A stretch of 64,000 nt of DNA from NCBI GenBank assembly GCA_023548195.1, contig JAJHZJ010000419.1, positions 1,479,773-1,543,772 on the forward strand. The letters run 5' to 3'. Made by a program: the position numbers and the translations under genes. The notes beneath the pieces are model-generated. The model saw only the letters and a program-made list of their open reading frames with translations. It was not told the DNA's origin and did not search any database. Positions 33,191 to 43,619 of the stretch are shown piece after piece. The stretch's first letter is position 1, and each line of letters starts with the position of its first letter. This DNA comes from Bettongia penicillata ogilbyi (lineage: Eukaryota; Chordata; Mammalia; Diprotodontia; Potoroidae).

Positions 33191-33394
33191 ATAGCATTAA
33201 AAGAATGTGTAGTGAGGATTTGGTGTAGGATCATCTGGATGAGGTCCTTTCAACGCCCCATGGAGATACAATCTGTCAGGAGGGTATTGACTTGCATAGC
33301 AGTGGGGAGTACTGAGGCAACGAGAGTTAAGTGACTTGCCCAGGGTCACACCACTAGCCCTCAGTTACTGATGGGCATTGCCTCAGACGAACTG

Positions 33395-33570
33395 AGAACT
33401 GAGAAAGGCCAACATCATCCTCTACATCCCAGGACATCGGCAGGCATCTTGACTTTTGTCTTGCTACTGGACTTCAATCACTCTGGAAGAGAGTAAGATT
33501 GATAACTTTGATCAGCTCTCTGTCAGTGAAATTCAGTTCATGCACATCAGTGGAGTCCTCAACTCCTTTT
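33395..33570 (+). mobile_element. RTE 3'-end derived fragment
   Basis: 'tgacttttgtcttgctactggac', 'ctctggaagagagtaagattgataactttg', 'attcagttcatgcacatcag' follow the order of the RTE/SINE tail. Confidence 0.5.
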
Positions 33571-33774
33571 ATAGTAGGTTTTTAACATCTTCAACAACCA
33601 GGAAGGGACATCACCTGTTTGAGCCTCAGTTCCCAGAACAATCAAGTCTTAAGAATAACTTCATTGCTTTTTAAGGAAAAGCTAGCCTACATAGCCATGA
33701 CTTTCCAGGTTTTCTGCTTCCGGATTCAGCTTAGAGAATACATGCAGAATTTCTCTCTGCACAGTGGCTCTTTC

Positions 33775-34340
33775 CTGAGTCCTCCTGTCCTCCAGTATTA
33801 TTTCACTTGCTGATCTCATGAACTTTTATTGTTTTTCAGGCTTCTCCAACTCTTTGTGACCTCACTTAGGATTATCTTGGCAAAGATACTAGACTGGTTT
33901 GGCATTTTCTTCTCCAGTTTATTTTACAGATGAGAAACTGAGGCAAACAGGGTCAAGTGACTTGCCCAGGGTTACATAGCTAGTAAGTGTCTGAGACCAG
34001 ATTTGAATTCAAGAAGCTGAGTCTTCCTGATTCCAGGCGCAGTTCTCTGTCCACTTTGCCATCTAGCGGCCTCTCATGTGCTCATGTGAAGTCAATTATC
34101 TCTGATGATGATTCTAAAATCTGCTGTTCCTCATCTAATCTCCTAATTTCCAATCTTGTACCTCCAATTGCATCATGGACATCTTGAACTGTCTATCTTA
34201 TAGACCTTTTAAATTCCACATGTCCAAAACTAAACTCGTCATCTTTCCCCACATAGTTTTCTCTTTTCCTAATTTCTCTATTACTGTGGGCAACTTTCTC
34301 CCTTCTCAAACCCTGGATTTTCAGTTTAAAGTCCTCCAGG
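33775..34340 (+). mobile_element. L2 fragment split by a SINE
   Basis: L2 landmarks at 33790-33826 ('agtattatttcacttgctgatctcatga') and 34076-34335 ('aattccacatgtccaaaactaaactcgtcatctttcc', 'cctaatttctctattactgtgg') flank a SINE. Confidence 0.75.
33829..34075 (-). mobile_element. tRNA-derived SINE with BovB-like tail
   Basis: Minus orientation: 'tccaactctttgtgacctcac', 'cttggcaaagatactagactgg', 'tgcccagggttacatagctagtaagtgtctgag', 'ttgccatctagcggcc'. Confidence 0.85.
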
Positions 34341-34499
34341 TCAGATTTGAAATTCTTTAGTCTTGTGTTCTTTCCATACAACTCCGCTCTTTTGCTAAAG
34401 AGGTGACTAAAGATCTGAGATGTTATCTAAACTGTCAGATCAATCAGGCAGTATGTACTTATTATACACCTACCATATTATACACCTGGAAGGTAGAAA

Positions 34500-34640
34500 T
34501 ATAAAGCTTGGATGGTGTGGGTTGGTTTTGCTTAATGGTTATTTTCTTTGTTGGGGGGAGGTGGGAGGGGCGTATATCTATAAATGACTATGATGTTCAA
34601 AGAAAAGCTACTACCAAAACTTTAAAAGAGAAAGAAACTG
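34500..34640 (+). mobile_element. L1 3' UTR fragment
   Basis: 'tggatggtgtgggttggttttgcttaatgg', 'gggggaggtgggagggg'. Preceded by a short minus L2 3' end at 34437-34500. Confidence 0.5.
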
Positions 34641-34714
34641 AAACGTTTGTTAGATTAAAATATAATAAAAGATAAATCTATTCCTGTCATTGGTAGCTGT
34701 ACCCTCTCCTGTGA

Positions 34715-34800
34715 AGGATGGAAGGAAGGAAGAAAGAAGGAAATAAGGAAAAGGAAAGGAAGAAGGAAAGAATGGAAGGAAGAGAAGGAAAAAGAAAAAA
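34715..34800. repeat. Impure (GGAA)n
   Basis: Purine run of GGAA/GAAA units. Confidence 0.9.
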
Positions 34801-34894
34801 AATCCTGTCCCTCTAGCATTAAAACTGTCATCCCTTTCTCTGAAAACATCTTTTTAGCTAACTATTCACATGCCATGCCTTCCCTTTTCTTCTG

Positions 34895-35118
34895 AAGCTG
34901 GAGGAACAGTGTGATGTAGTAAGTAGATGGAGAGCTGAACTGACCTTGGAACCAGGACAACCTGAGTTCAAGTCCAGCCTCTTACACCTACTGGCTCTGT
35001 GATCCTGGGCACATCACTTAACCCCTCTTTATCCCAGTCTGCAGTAAACATACTGATTTGCATTGATAAAAGAAATTCTCCCCCTGGAGCTTCCCACAAT
35101 GGTAATAAAGTCACAGAG
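34895..35118 (+). mobile_element. SINE with the third tail type
   Basis: tRNA/CORE-like head ('gtgatgtagtaagtagatggagagctgaactgaccttgg', 'cctgagttcaagtccagcctc') followed by 'gatttgcattgataaaagaaattctccccctgg...atggtaataaagtcacag', a tail shared with 38575-38700, 40590-40665 and 46140-46205. Confidence 0.7.
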
Positions 35119-35119
35119 C

Positions 35120-35750
35120 TACCAAATCTGGTTGCCTGTATTTCACAATAGCTTCCTGAAAGCAAGACCTCTTACAGATATAAAGCAGGGGCAGGTTTTC
35201 CCCTCTGATTCCTGCCCACTTCCAGCACATTGTTAGTTTGAAATGCACTCTGTAGGTGTTCCAAGTTATCTTTGATTCCAATGAAGCGTGGTTTGAAGCA
35301 ATACTACACCCCAAGGACCATCAACTGTGAAATGACAGCAACAGATGGACTTTGCTAGGATGAAGCAATCAAAGGTAAGCAAAGTTTGAACAAAAATACT
35401 CCACTGAATTATGATGACACTCAAACAGTGGCAGGCTCTGTAGAAATAGGTTTTGTCATTACCCAAAGGTCAAATTCCTAATAAAATCTGTTAGGTAGGG
35501 ATTGCTCTTCACAGAGTAGCCTTTTCAATCACATTTGCACCTGAGGGAGAAGACTTTGTCAGCTCTATCCAAGTACATCTCCCTGGATGTCAAAAAGTAA
35601 TAAAAAAAATCTCAAGACTTGATCACCAAGTTCATCTCTATGTGGAGGGAAGTCTCAGTGATAGATTATACAGTACTCACTTTGAGTCTAAAAGCTGTTG
35701 TTCACCAGTTAGTAAAACACCACCAGTTATGTGTCTTAACTAAAGTGCTA
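35120..35750. other. No gene recognised
   Basis: Nothing supported. Confidence 0.45.
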
Positions 35751-35754
35751 CTTA

Positions 35755-35880
35755 TATTCAATCCAATAAAGTTTTTATTAATTGCCTATTGTGAGTGCAC
35801 AGACTAGAAAATGGGTGTACAAAAATAAAAAAAACCTTAAATAGTTCTGGCCCTCAAGAAACTCATTTATATGGCAGCGG
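35755..35880 (-). mobile_element. L2 3' end
   Basis: 'aagtttttattaattgcctattgtg', 'agttctggccctcaagaaactcattta'. Confidence 0.7.
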
Positions 35881-35889
35881 TTAAGTAAG

Positions 35890-36355
35890 TATATAGGAGC
35901 AGCTTGGGTGGTGCTGATGATAGACCCTTGGGCCGAAGTCAGGGAGAGCTGAGTTCAAATCCACTCACTAGCTGTGCATATGTGATGTAGAGGGCCTGGA
36001 GTCACGAAGACTCATCTTATGAGTTCAGACTTGGCTCAGACACTTAGACTGAGCAAGTCACTGAATTGTGCCCTCAGTTTCCTTTTCTAATGAACTGGAG
36101 AAGGAAAAGGCAACCTTCTAATATCTAGGCCAAGAAAACCCTAAATGGAATCATGGAGAGTTGAAAACTGAAGCTGTGTGACCCTAGGCAAGCCACTGAG
36201 CCTCTGCCTCAATTTCTTTATCAGTAAAAAGGAGGATAAAACATCACCTACCTCCCAGGGTTGTCGTGAGGATGAAATGAGTTAATAATTAAAAAGTTCT
36301 TAGCACAGGGGCTGGCACATAGTAAGCATTATATAAATGTTAGCTGTTATTATAT
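35890..36355 (+). mobile_element. MIR split by a SINE
   Basis: Left part 35890-35976 ('aggagcagcttgggtggtgctg', 'gagttcaaatccactcactagctgtg'). Right part 36172-36355 ('agctgtgtgaccctaggcaagccac', 'cccagggttgtcgtgaggatgaaatgag', 'ggctggcacatagtaagc'). Confidence 0.85.
35977..36171 (+). mobile_element. tRNA-derived SINE with BovB-like tail, nested in MIR
   Basis: Flanked by AGCTGTG at 35970-35976 and 36172-36178 (7-bp target duplication). Contains 'ctcagacacttagactgagcaagtcac', 'gaactggagaaggaaaaggcaacc' and the tail 'ccctaaatggaatcatggagagttgaaaactgaa'. The head is partly missing or diverged. Confidence 0.75.
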
Positions 36356-36469
36356 GTACAAAGACATAAAGACACAATAGGCATCACAAAGTAATTTCCT
36401 GGGAGAGGACATTAGCAACTAGGGGCAAAAATGGCTCTGGATAGTCTTTCTGTTGTATTTGACACCATA

Positions 36470-37030
36470 AGGAATTTTGAAGGAAGTCGGGGAGTCATTC
36501 TAGGAGGTAGAGGTGAGGAGAGAGTGCATTCTAAAGATTCAGGACAGCAGTGGTGTGTTAGTAAATGTTTAACAACCAGCTCTCCTTAAACAAACAACAA
36601 AAATGTATCCATGACTGACTTTTAATCTGCATTATTGATATTTTCTCTATTATTTTCTTAAAACTAGATAACCAACAAAACAAAAACTCCAAGCCCTTAT
36701 TTTGTAGTACTCCTGGTGAAAATTTAATCATCCGCTCAGGGTTCAAGCTGATTTAAGTTGACCCTTGGGAGATAGTGTGCCAAGTCAAAAAGGTAGGGGA
36801 ATGGTACGTCAAGCAATAGAAAGTAGGCTATTGTAGGCCTACTTACCAAATATGGCTGGAACATAGCGTGTGAGGTAGAGTAATATGTACTCCAAAGTAT
36901 TTGGTGTACACCTCCAAAGGTAAGGAGGAGCCAGAGAGTTAAAAGGCTTTAAATACCAAAGCAAAGAATGTGTTTTTATTCCATAGGCATGAGGGAGCCC
37001 CTGGGAGTGACAGTCAGATCTGTATTTCAT
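36470..37030 (-). mobile_element. L2 fragments on either side of the unclassified repeat
   Basis: 36470-36545 ('cattctaggaggtagaggtgaggagagagtgcattc') and 36905-37030 ('aaaggctttaaataccaaagcaaagaatg', 'ggcatgagggagcccctggg') read as minus-strand L2. Confidence 0.55.
36546..36790 (+). repeat. Unclassified interspersed repeat, copy 2
   Basis: Diverged partner of 32920-33190: 'gtttaacaaccagctctcc', 'attttctctattattttcttaaaactagataaccaacaaaac', 'ccaagcccttattttgtag'. Confidence 0.55.
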
Positions 37031-37034
37031 CAGG

Positions 37035-38180
37035 CTTTATCATGAATCTGTGAGCATCTATGGTGCTGATACTTCCTGGAAATGGGGTTAAGAGACAGAT
37101 TCTATAGAGGAGGAGGAAAGGAGTCTAATATTAAAATATAATCTGGATTAGTTTCTAAATGCTGGTAGAAAACAGATTCCTGAAACATGTGACCATCTTG
37201 AAAACCATTAGAAAAAGTTTTTTGGAATTTGTCTGAGAGTTTTGCAACGTTCCAACAATTATTGACGTAGGCTCAATTGGAGCTGGAGAATCAGCTCTTA
37301 CCAACACTATTTTCCTTCCTTTATTAATACCCTGGATTTGAAAAGTATAAGGGATCATGAAACTACCTGGCATTCAAAGCTCAGAGAACTTTCTCTACAT
37401 GGATACTCACATATGTCCATTCAATGATTATCTGGAAAATAAATGGAAAATAGTGATTTTTTTTTAAGCCTTTCAATGCTAAGCACTCACCTTTCAGGAA
37501 TGCTGATTTAGATTAAAATAGCTGAGAAATAATGTATTCTTTTCATGTATTGGCTTTCAAAGGGGGCAGCTAGAGCCCTATGCCTGGAATTATGGTGTCT
37601 TTCAGATAGGGGAACTTGCTTCAGTTGACATTTACGTGGCAGCTTGATTATAAATAGCTTGCATTAATTCTTGAACATGTGCTTGTTGGAACTTGCCTCT
37701 GAAGTTGACCTATCCTACAAAAGAGATTAGCTCGGCATGCTGGAAATTCAAAACTCCTGAAACAGAAGGGTTAAAGCCGCTCAGTCAGCGAGATTAGAGA
37801 AGGCCATGGTAGTTATAGAAACACATTTATAGAAGTTTTAGATATGAAAATAATTTAGTCCAAACCTCACCTTAGAAATGCCTTTCAAACTAGGTAGGAA
37901 GTTGAATTGTTTTAAGGAAGGGCAGTCAATAATTTTCTACAATACAGCTTGGATTTAATGTTTCATTTTCAGGTAAGTACTGCAAGGACTGCCAACTGAG
38001 GCTGTCTCATTCCAAATGTTCCAGTGAATGGGAAAACTAGAACTACTCAGTCTGATAATTTAAGAAATTTTGAAGTTCTTTCTTACTTGGAAACTCCTTT
38101 TGAATAGAAAATCAAACTATAACTTCAGACTATAGTTTTACTTTTCTTCAACTTTTTAGACTTCTTGAGACACACATTTT
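37035..38180. other. No gene recognised
   Basis: A weak minus CORE-SINE may lie at 37805-37890. Otherwise nothing supported. Confidence 0.4.
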
Positions 38181-38184
38181 TGGA

Positions 38185-38330
38185 TGTGGCCAAAAGATAA
38201 TTTGTTTTGTCTGACAATCCATATTTCTTATATGAGTTTTGTTTCTCTTTTTTTTCTTTTTTAGAGGAAGGGAGAGATAAATAATAGAGAAAAAAGAAAT
38301 GCTTGTTAATTGAAAAAGAATTAATTCACT
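38185..38330 (+). mobile_element. L1 3' UTR fragment
   Basis: 'ggatgtggccaaaagataatttgttttgtctgac', then a T-rich stretch, 'gaagggagagataaa' and an A-rich end. Confidence 0.6.
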
Positions 38331-38459
38331 TTCAAAATTTATTTTGGTTGTTTTTTTTTTTAAATCTGTCTAGCACATACATGATAAACATAGAGACTCC
38401 ATGAGAGTTTTCAGTCTGCTTTAAGGATTTTAATTTTTCTTCTAGGCATTTTCTTCTGG

Positions 38460-38700
38460 TTTTATGCAGTCTGGCATAGTAGATAGACTGCTTTGACCCA
38501 GGAATATGTGAATTCAAATCCTGCCTTTGACACAAACTAACTTCGTAACCATGGGAAAGTTAGTTAACTTCTCAGATCTCCTGGTCAACTTTCTATGACT
38601 ATTAAGATATTAGCAAGTTAGATATCTACGTGCATCAATGGAGAGAGTTTCCAAACCAGCAGTTTCTTAAATCCATGAAATCACAGGTCTGTACCAAAAC
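38460..38700 (+). mobile_element. SINE with the third tail type
   Basis: 'cagtctggcatagtagatagactgctttg' and 'gtgaattcaaatcctgcctttgac' head; tail 'gtgcatcaatggagagagtttcc...ccatgaaatcacaggtc'. A CCA microsatellite follows at 38706-38726. Confidence 0.7.
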
Positions 38701-38969
38701 CAAAACACCACCACCACCACCACCAAAAAACATAAAAAAAAGTCAGATTCCTGCTATTGAAAATCTGCATGGTTTATGAATTTTCAATGACATCTTTAAG
38801 TTTCTTGTTAACTATCTTAAGCTATTTATTCTTATTTGATCCTATTAATTTCCATGATTATTTAACATTTCAGAACATCTTGACTTCCCCTCTATAGGAT
38901 CCCTAGAGTTGAGGTTAATATTCACACCAGGTATGACTTCATCTGAGTCATCTGTAGGCATCTCTTTCA

Positions 38970-39115
38970 TCAATCATTTAATCACTCAGTAAGCTTTTAT
39001 TAAGCATCTATTAAACACCCAATGTATACCAGGCAGTGTCTCGAGTGTCAAGCAGTTTACATTCTTGTGGGGGAGACAAAATGTACACATTTAAGTATAT
39101 ATCAAGAATAAAATA
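38970..39115 (-). mobile_element. L2 3' end
   Basis: 'aagcttttattaagcatctatt', 'accaggcagtgtctcgagtg', 'tacattcttgtgggggagac'. Confidence 0.85.
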
Positions 39116-39164
39116 AGTGTGTTCCTTTCCTATAGAACTTTCCAAATTATCACAACCAGTTATA

Positions 39165-39790
39165 GCTATTTGCATAGATGTTTTATCCCCTCTGCTAGAT
39201 TAGAAAGGATGGTGAAAGCAGTTGCTCCTTCATTTTTGAATCCCTTAAGTACTGGAACATCTACATAATACATTCTCCATAAGAGAATTGAATTGAATTG
39301 TGTTTTATTCTCTTAAGTGAGAGAAATCTTTTCATTTAAATACATCAAGGGAATAGGAAGCTGACCCTCTAGAGAATCTCCAACTGTAGTTTTATCATCC
39401 TTCAATTCAATTACATTCATCTCAACAACCTTGTTGGGAACTGAGGACACTGTAGTGTTGGGCATGAATACAGAAGCAAGGTGATGAAGCTGAGAAGTGA
39501 GGGGTGTATTAGGTAATGCAAACTGCATCCTGTACTGTGTAATCCTGGGAAAATCCCTTATAAGCCTTGTAAAACCATCCCCCCCAGTCCTGCCAATGAG
39601 ATCTGATAATACTAGAAATCCAAATAGTTGGGTCATTTTAATAGCTTGTAATATCCCTAAGTATGTTTATTTAGGGATGTTCAATGGACTGCCTCCCGTT
39701 GATTCAGAAAGGTAGTAGATATATCTGATTAAAAAGGGCATTTATCTCTTTTAAAAATTTCTCTGCTATTGTTTATGTGTTATGAATTTT
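39165..39790 (-). pseudogene. Unidentified coding relic
   Basis: An uninterrupted minus-strand ORF (39636 to 39313, 107 codons) has protein-like composition and balanced residues (for example LIRDFPRITQYRMQFALPNT), quite unlike the repeat-derived ORFs around it. The same frame continues past its stop at 39313 for another 46 codons (to about 39175) and, past a stop at 39669-39667, another 20 or so upstream. A second frame just upstream (about 39705-39770, reading AEKFLKEINALFNQ) also looks coding, which suggests a frameshift. Altogether about 600 bp of decayed coding sequence. I do not recognise the family. A processed host pseudogene, a transposon ORF or an integrated viral gene are all possible. 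Confidence 0.45.
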
Positions 39791-39888
39791 GTTTATTTAA
39801 GAAATTAATCTTATTCATGTGGAATATGAGGTAGGTCAGGTCAGACTCAGGTCTGTCCAGTGGTTCAGGTTTGGGTTTGGAATGAAAG

Positions 39889-39934
39889 GAGATGATTATT
39901 GACCATATAAGAGTTTATGGTCAATAATCATCTC
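39889..39934. repeat. Perfect 18-19 bp inverted repeat with short loop
   Basis: GAGATGATTATTGACCAT (39889-39906) is exactly repeated in reverse complement at 39917-39934. One more A-T pair closes the stem, leaving an 8-base loop. Confidence 0.95.
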
Positions 39935-39939
39935 ATGTT

Positions 39940-40280
39940 ACATGGAAAAGATACTCAGTAAGGATGTGATATTGATTCAGTGGGTGTGGCTTCCCTGCCT
40001 TGTTGTTAACCATGTTGACCCACCAGTTAGAAATCAGACCTAAAGGTTCCTTTTATTTACTCCATCAGGAAATTACAACCATCATTCAGGTGTAGTCCCC
40101 TGGGCTAATTAAGAAGCTACTTAAGTGCCAAGGATGATTTTTATACCTTTTAAGGAAAAATTAATGCAATCTTGGAGTAGGGCCCTAGAAAAAGTGAGTC
40201 CAACCTACGTGGTAGGGTCCTGGGTGACATTTCTCCTATCACAGGAAACAATTCTCTAATAGCCATGCAACAATTGCCTG
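39940..40280. other. No gene recognised
   Basis: Could be part of an unrecognised old repeat that shares words with 32870-32940. Nothing firm. Confidence 0.35.
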
Positions 40281-40282
40281 GT

Positions 40283-40440
40283 TTCTTAACCTTTTTTGTG
40301 TGTCATACACCTCTGATGTGTGGTATAACCTATGGGTCTCTTTTCAGAATGATGTTTTTAAGTGCATAAGATAAAATAAATAGGATTACAAAGGAAACTA
40401 GTTATTGAAATAGTTATCAAATTATTAAAAAAAAAAAGTC
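40283..40440. mobile_element. hAT-like fragment
   Basis: Begins 'ggtttcttaacctttttt' and contains 'agaatgatgtttttaagtgcataagataaaataaataggattacaaaggaaac', as in 47165-47350. Confidence 0.55.
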
Positions 40441-40454
40441 AGGTATTCCAGATT

Positions 40455-40665
40455 AAGAAATCTTGACATAGTGGACAGAGGGTTGATCTTCGAGCCAAGA
40501 AGACCTGGTCCAAATTCAGCTTCTCAATATATATTAGCTGAATGATCCTGGACAAGTCACTTACCCCTTCTGTACCTCAAGCAACTCCCTAGAGTTTATC
40601 TATTACATCATAGCTGTCATCAACCATAGTGGATGAAGCTCTCACAGATGAAATATCAAAGTCTT
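40455..40665 (+). mobile_element. SINE with the third tail type
   Basis: 'tagtggacagagggttgatcttcgagccaagaagacctggtcc', 'ctgaatgatcctggacaagtcac', then a degraded tail 'catagtggatgaagctctcacagatgaaatatcaaag'. Confidence 0.6.
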
Positions 40666-40996
40666 CAAGTATTCAGTATATCTAGGGCGAATTTGTCCTT
40701 AGAGCACTACCCATGGGGAAAAGACAAATTAGCCTATTGGTTACAAAGGTAGTTTTATTATTTGTAACTGATGTGAATACTCAAGGTCTTTTATTGCTCT
40801 TTTTTGTAGCCTTTTACAGTCCTTTTTTTCACCCTGTGCCCCTTTTCTGCTAGATCTATGGGATAGGAGTCCTGACTCAGGAACAAAACAATTGAAGGAA
40901 TTGAGATATTTATCCTGGACAAGGGAAAATTTTTCTAAAATTTGAAAGAAGTGATATGGAAGAAAAATTAGGATTCCTTCACCCTCTTCCCCACCT

Positions 40997-41185
40997 TTGG
41001 AGCCAGCATAGTACAGTGGAAAGATAATGGGTTCTGAAGGCAGAGAACCTGGGTTCAAATTCCACCCGTGATATTGACTGTATGATCTTAGATAAGTCAT
41101 CTTTCTTGGACTTGTTTTATTATTTCTAAAATGATAGGGTTAGCTCTGAGGTCCCTGCCAGGTTTAGAGTTATGATCCTAAGGAC
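40997..41185 (+). mobile_element. CORE-SINE
   Basis: 'agcatagtacagtggaaagataatgggttctgaaggcagagaacctgggttcaaat', 'atgatcttagataagtcat', 'gaggtccctgccaggttt'. Confidence 0.8.
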
Positions 41186-41277
41186 TGAAACCAATGAGGG
41201 AAATTTACAGGAGTGAAGATTTAGAATTCATAAAAGAAAAAAACCTCCCTAATTAGAGCAGTATAAAAATGAACCTG

Positions 41278-41410
41278 GGCTGTATTAATAACTCATATTT
41301 ACATAGTGCTTTACAAAGCACATTTCTCACAAGTACCCTGTGAGGTAGCTAGTACAAATGACCCAATTTATAAATGAGGAAAATGAAACTGAGAGTTAAG
41401 TAACGTTTAA
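41278..41410 (-). mobile_element. MIR
   Basis: 'tttacatagtgctttacaaagcac', 'cctgtgaggtagctagtac', 'tataaatgaggaaaatgaaactgag'. Confidence 0.75.
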
Positions 41411-41919
41411 AATAATAACAGCTGGAGGTTTGCAACTGTAGTCTGGAGGACCACTTGTCAAGGAATGTTGTCCATCAATCCATAGTAAGAGGAAAGAGAT
41501 TCCATCAGATGATCAACTGAGGTTCCTTATCACCATCTTAATCATCAGTATGTCTATCTATTTCTCTATCAGTCTATGTGCCAGATTTCTATAAAATAAT
41601 TTTATTGATAGTTTGTGTCTATATCAACTAAATTTCCTCCTGTGTTCCTCTTCTCCCCTTCTCAGAGAGCCATCCCTTACAAGAATGAATTTTTACATAA
41701 AAGATTATTTTTAATCCTGGAAGGGTTTTTTTTTAACCTCATTTAAACATTTTAAATTATTATTTATTTTTTTAAAAGAAGTGCTCCAGTGATCACTCCT
41801 CCATCCCTCTGTTTCTCTCATTTTCTTTCTTCTTTCTCTTCTTCTTTCTTCTTTCCTTTTTATTTGTAAGCAAAAAAAACAAAAACAAAAACAAAAAAAA
41901 ACAAACAGTCTTCCAGTCA

Positions 41920-42013
41920 TAGGAATTTGACGTTGTGGAAAGAGAATGGGATATTAGAGGTGAGAACCTGGGTTCAAACCCTACATCTGCTACCTATTTG
42001 GTCTTGGACAAGT
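41920..42013 (+). mobile_element. MIR 5' part
   Basis: 'gttgtggaaagagaatgggatattagaggtgagaacctgggttcaaaccc' and 'ttggtcttggacaagtt'. Confidence 0.7.
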
Positions 42014-43045
42014 TCCATAGACAACAATCTTCCTTTCATCAAAATCTTTTTTTCCTCTCCCTCTTTCCATTTTCTACCTATCACTACCTATCACCTGGTT
42101 CCCTGCAGATAACAATCTCCATGGCCCTCTTTGGCAGTACCTTCACTCTCTGATTTAAGTGGAAGAGGAGGGAATATACCTTGCTTCTCATCGCCATTAC
42201 AAGGATGTCTCCCCACCTCCATCATCCAATAATTTCTCTTCCTTTAAGGTTCATGCTATTCGTGTCTTCCACCCAATTAAAATCCTAGTAGCTACTATCT
42301 GCAGACCTTCAGGTTATTCCCTGTCCTTCCTTAATGAGTTCAATGCCTAGCTTACAATTTTACCCTCAAACTAGGGAACTTCAACATACATATTGACTTT
42401 TCCTCAAATACCCTAACCACTCAGTTCTCTAACCTATTTCCTCCACCTCATCTCAGCCGCACACAAAGTTGGCCATACCCTTAATCTACAACACCTCCAT
42501 GTTCAAGAATTCTGAAATCTCCTTATCTGACCATAGCTTATTGGCTTTCCACCTTTCCCTCTGCCTTCCTTTATAAAACCCTACTCTTCTTTCATACCAT
42601 GACTCCCAGGTCCTTCACCCCTCAGTTCTCTCCTGGGCAATCTCTTCCTATTAACCACTGTCTCCTCTTTTCCCCATCATGACTGCTTGGTGTCCATGTA
42701 TAGTTCAACCCTATAGTCTCTTAGTGAGTCCCTGCGCACCTTATCATGTTTCTCATTGCACCTTGCCAAGCCTCAGTGATGGACGACTCCTCCAGTCTGC
42801 CACTTTCTTTCATATATACCTGCTTGCTGAGTGAAAGTAGAGAAAATCACGCAACCATTCTGACTAGGCTCACCACAAGTTTACGCTGCATAACCTCAAA
42901 TGGGCCCTCACTGCTGCTGGGCAAACCTTCTAAGCCTTTCTTATCAACTCACTTTAACCATATTCCACAGGGGCTTTTCCAAATCTTTTCAATCCTCCTC
43001 AAACCTCTCCCTCTTTCTACCCTCTTAGCTGAGGATCTTACCTCA
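42014..43045 (+). pseudogene. L2 LINE ORF2 5' part (endonuclease domain remnant)
   Basis: Sense L2 from the 5' half of ORF2, unlike the 3'-end copies elsewhere. Around 42240-42400 one frame gives a HPIKILVATICRPSGYSLSF segment followed by a GNFNIHIDF segment, the decayed form of the conserved YRPP and LGDFNIH motifs of the apurinic-like endonuclease. A candidate region of the linker to the reverse transcriptase follows (42540-43040). Several stops; dead. In a live element this domain nicks target DNA. Confidence 0.7.
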
Positions 43046-43049
43046 TGTA

Positions 43050-43178
43050 GAAAAAATGTTCATTGACTGAAGTTATTTAACCTCTCCAGATCTTAGATTC
43101 CTAATTTCTAAAGTGAGGAAGCTGTATTATAGATTATCTCTAAGGTTCCTTCCATCACTAAAACTTTTGATCTAGAAC
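43050..43178 (+). mobile_element. CORE-SINE 3' part
   Basis: 'cctctccagatcttagattcctaatttctaaagtgagg', 'ctctaaggttccttccatcac'. Confidence 0.65.
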
Positions 43179-43529
43179 TTAGCTAAAGTTGCAGTGGGCT
43201 CAGATAAAAAGAAATTTTTTTTCCTATGTAAAGCTTCCTGGAAGCTATTTTCTAAGAGAACCTCTATCTGTTACACTGAATTTTAAAATGGTATAGTTTT
43301 TTTTTAATATCATTTCCATTTCCAAGTATAACAATTTCCCTGCCCTATCTCTTGTAGTTACATTACAAGAGCCATCTCTTGTAATGAAATGAGAGGAAAA
43401 AGAAAGAAAGAGGTTAGATTAGATGATCAACTGAGGTTCCTTATGGCTCCAGGACTCTTCTGAGGATTCTTTCATTACCACCTTAATTGTCAGTATATCT
43501 ACCTATTTATCTGTCTATCTGTAGGAAAG

Positions 43530-43610
43530 AAAGAAGAAAAAGAAAAGGAGAGGAAGGAAAAGGAGTGAGAGAGGCAGAGAGAGAGATGGACACAGAGAGA
43601 GAATGTTTGT
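43530..43610. repeat. GA-rich low-complexity run
   Basis: Purine run of GAAA/GAGA units. Confidence 0.9.
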
Positions 43611-43619
43611 GTGTCTAGG

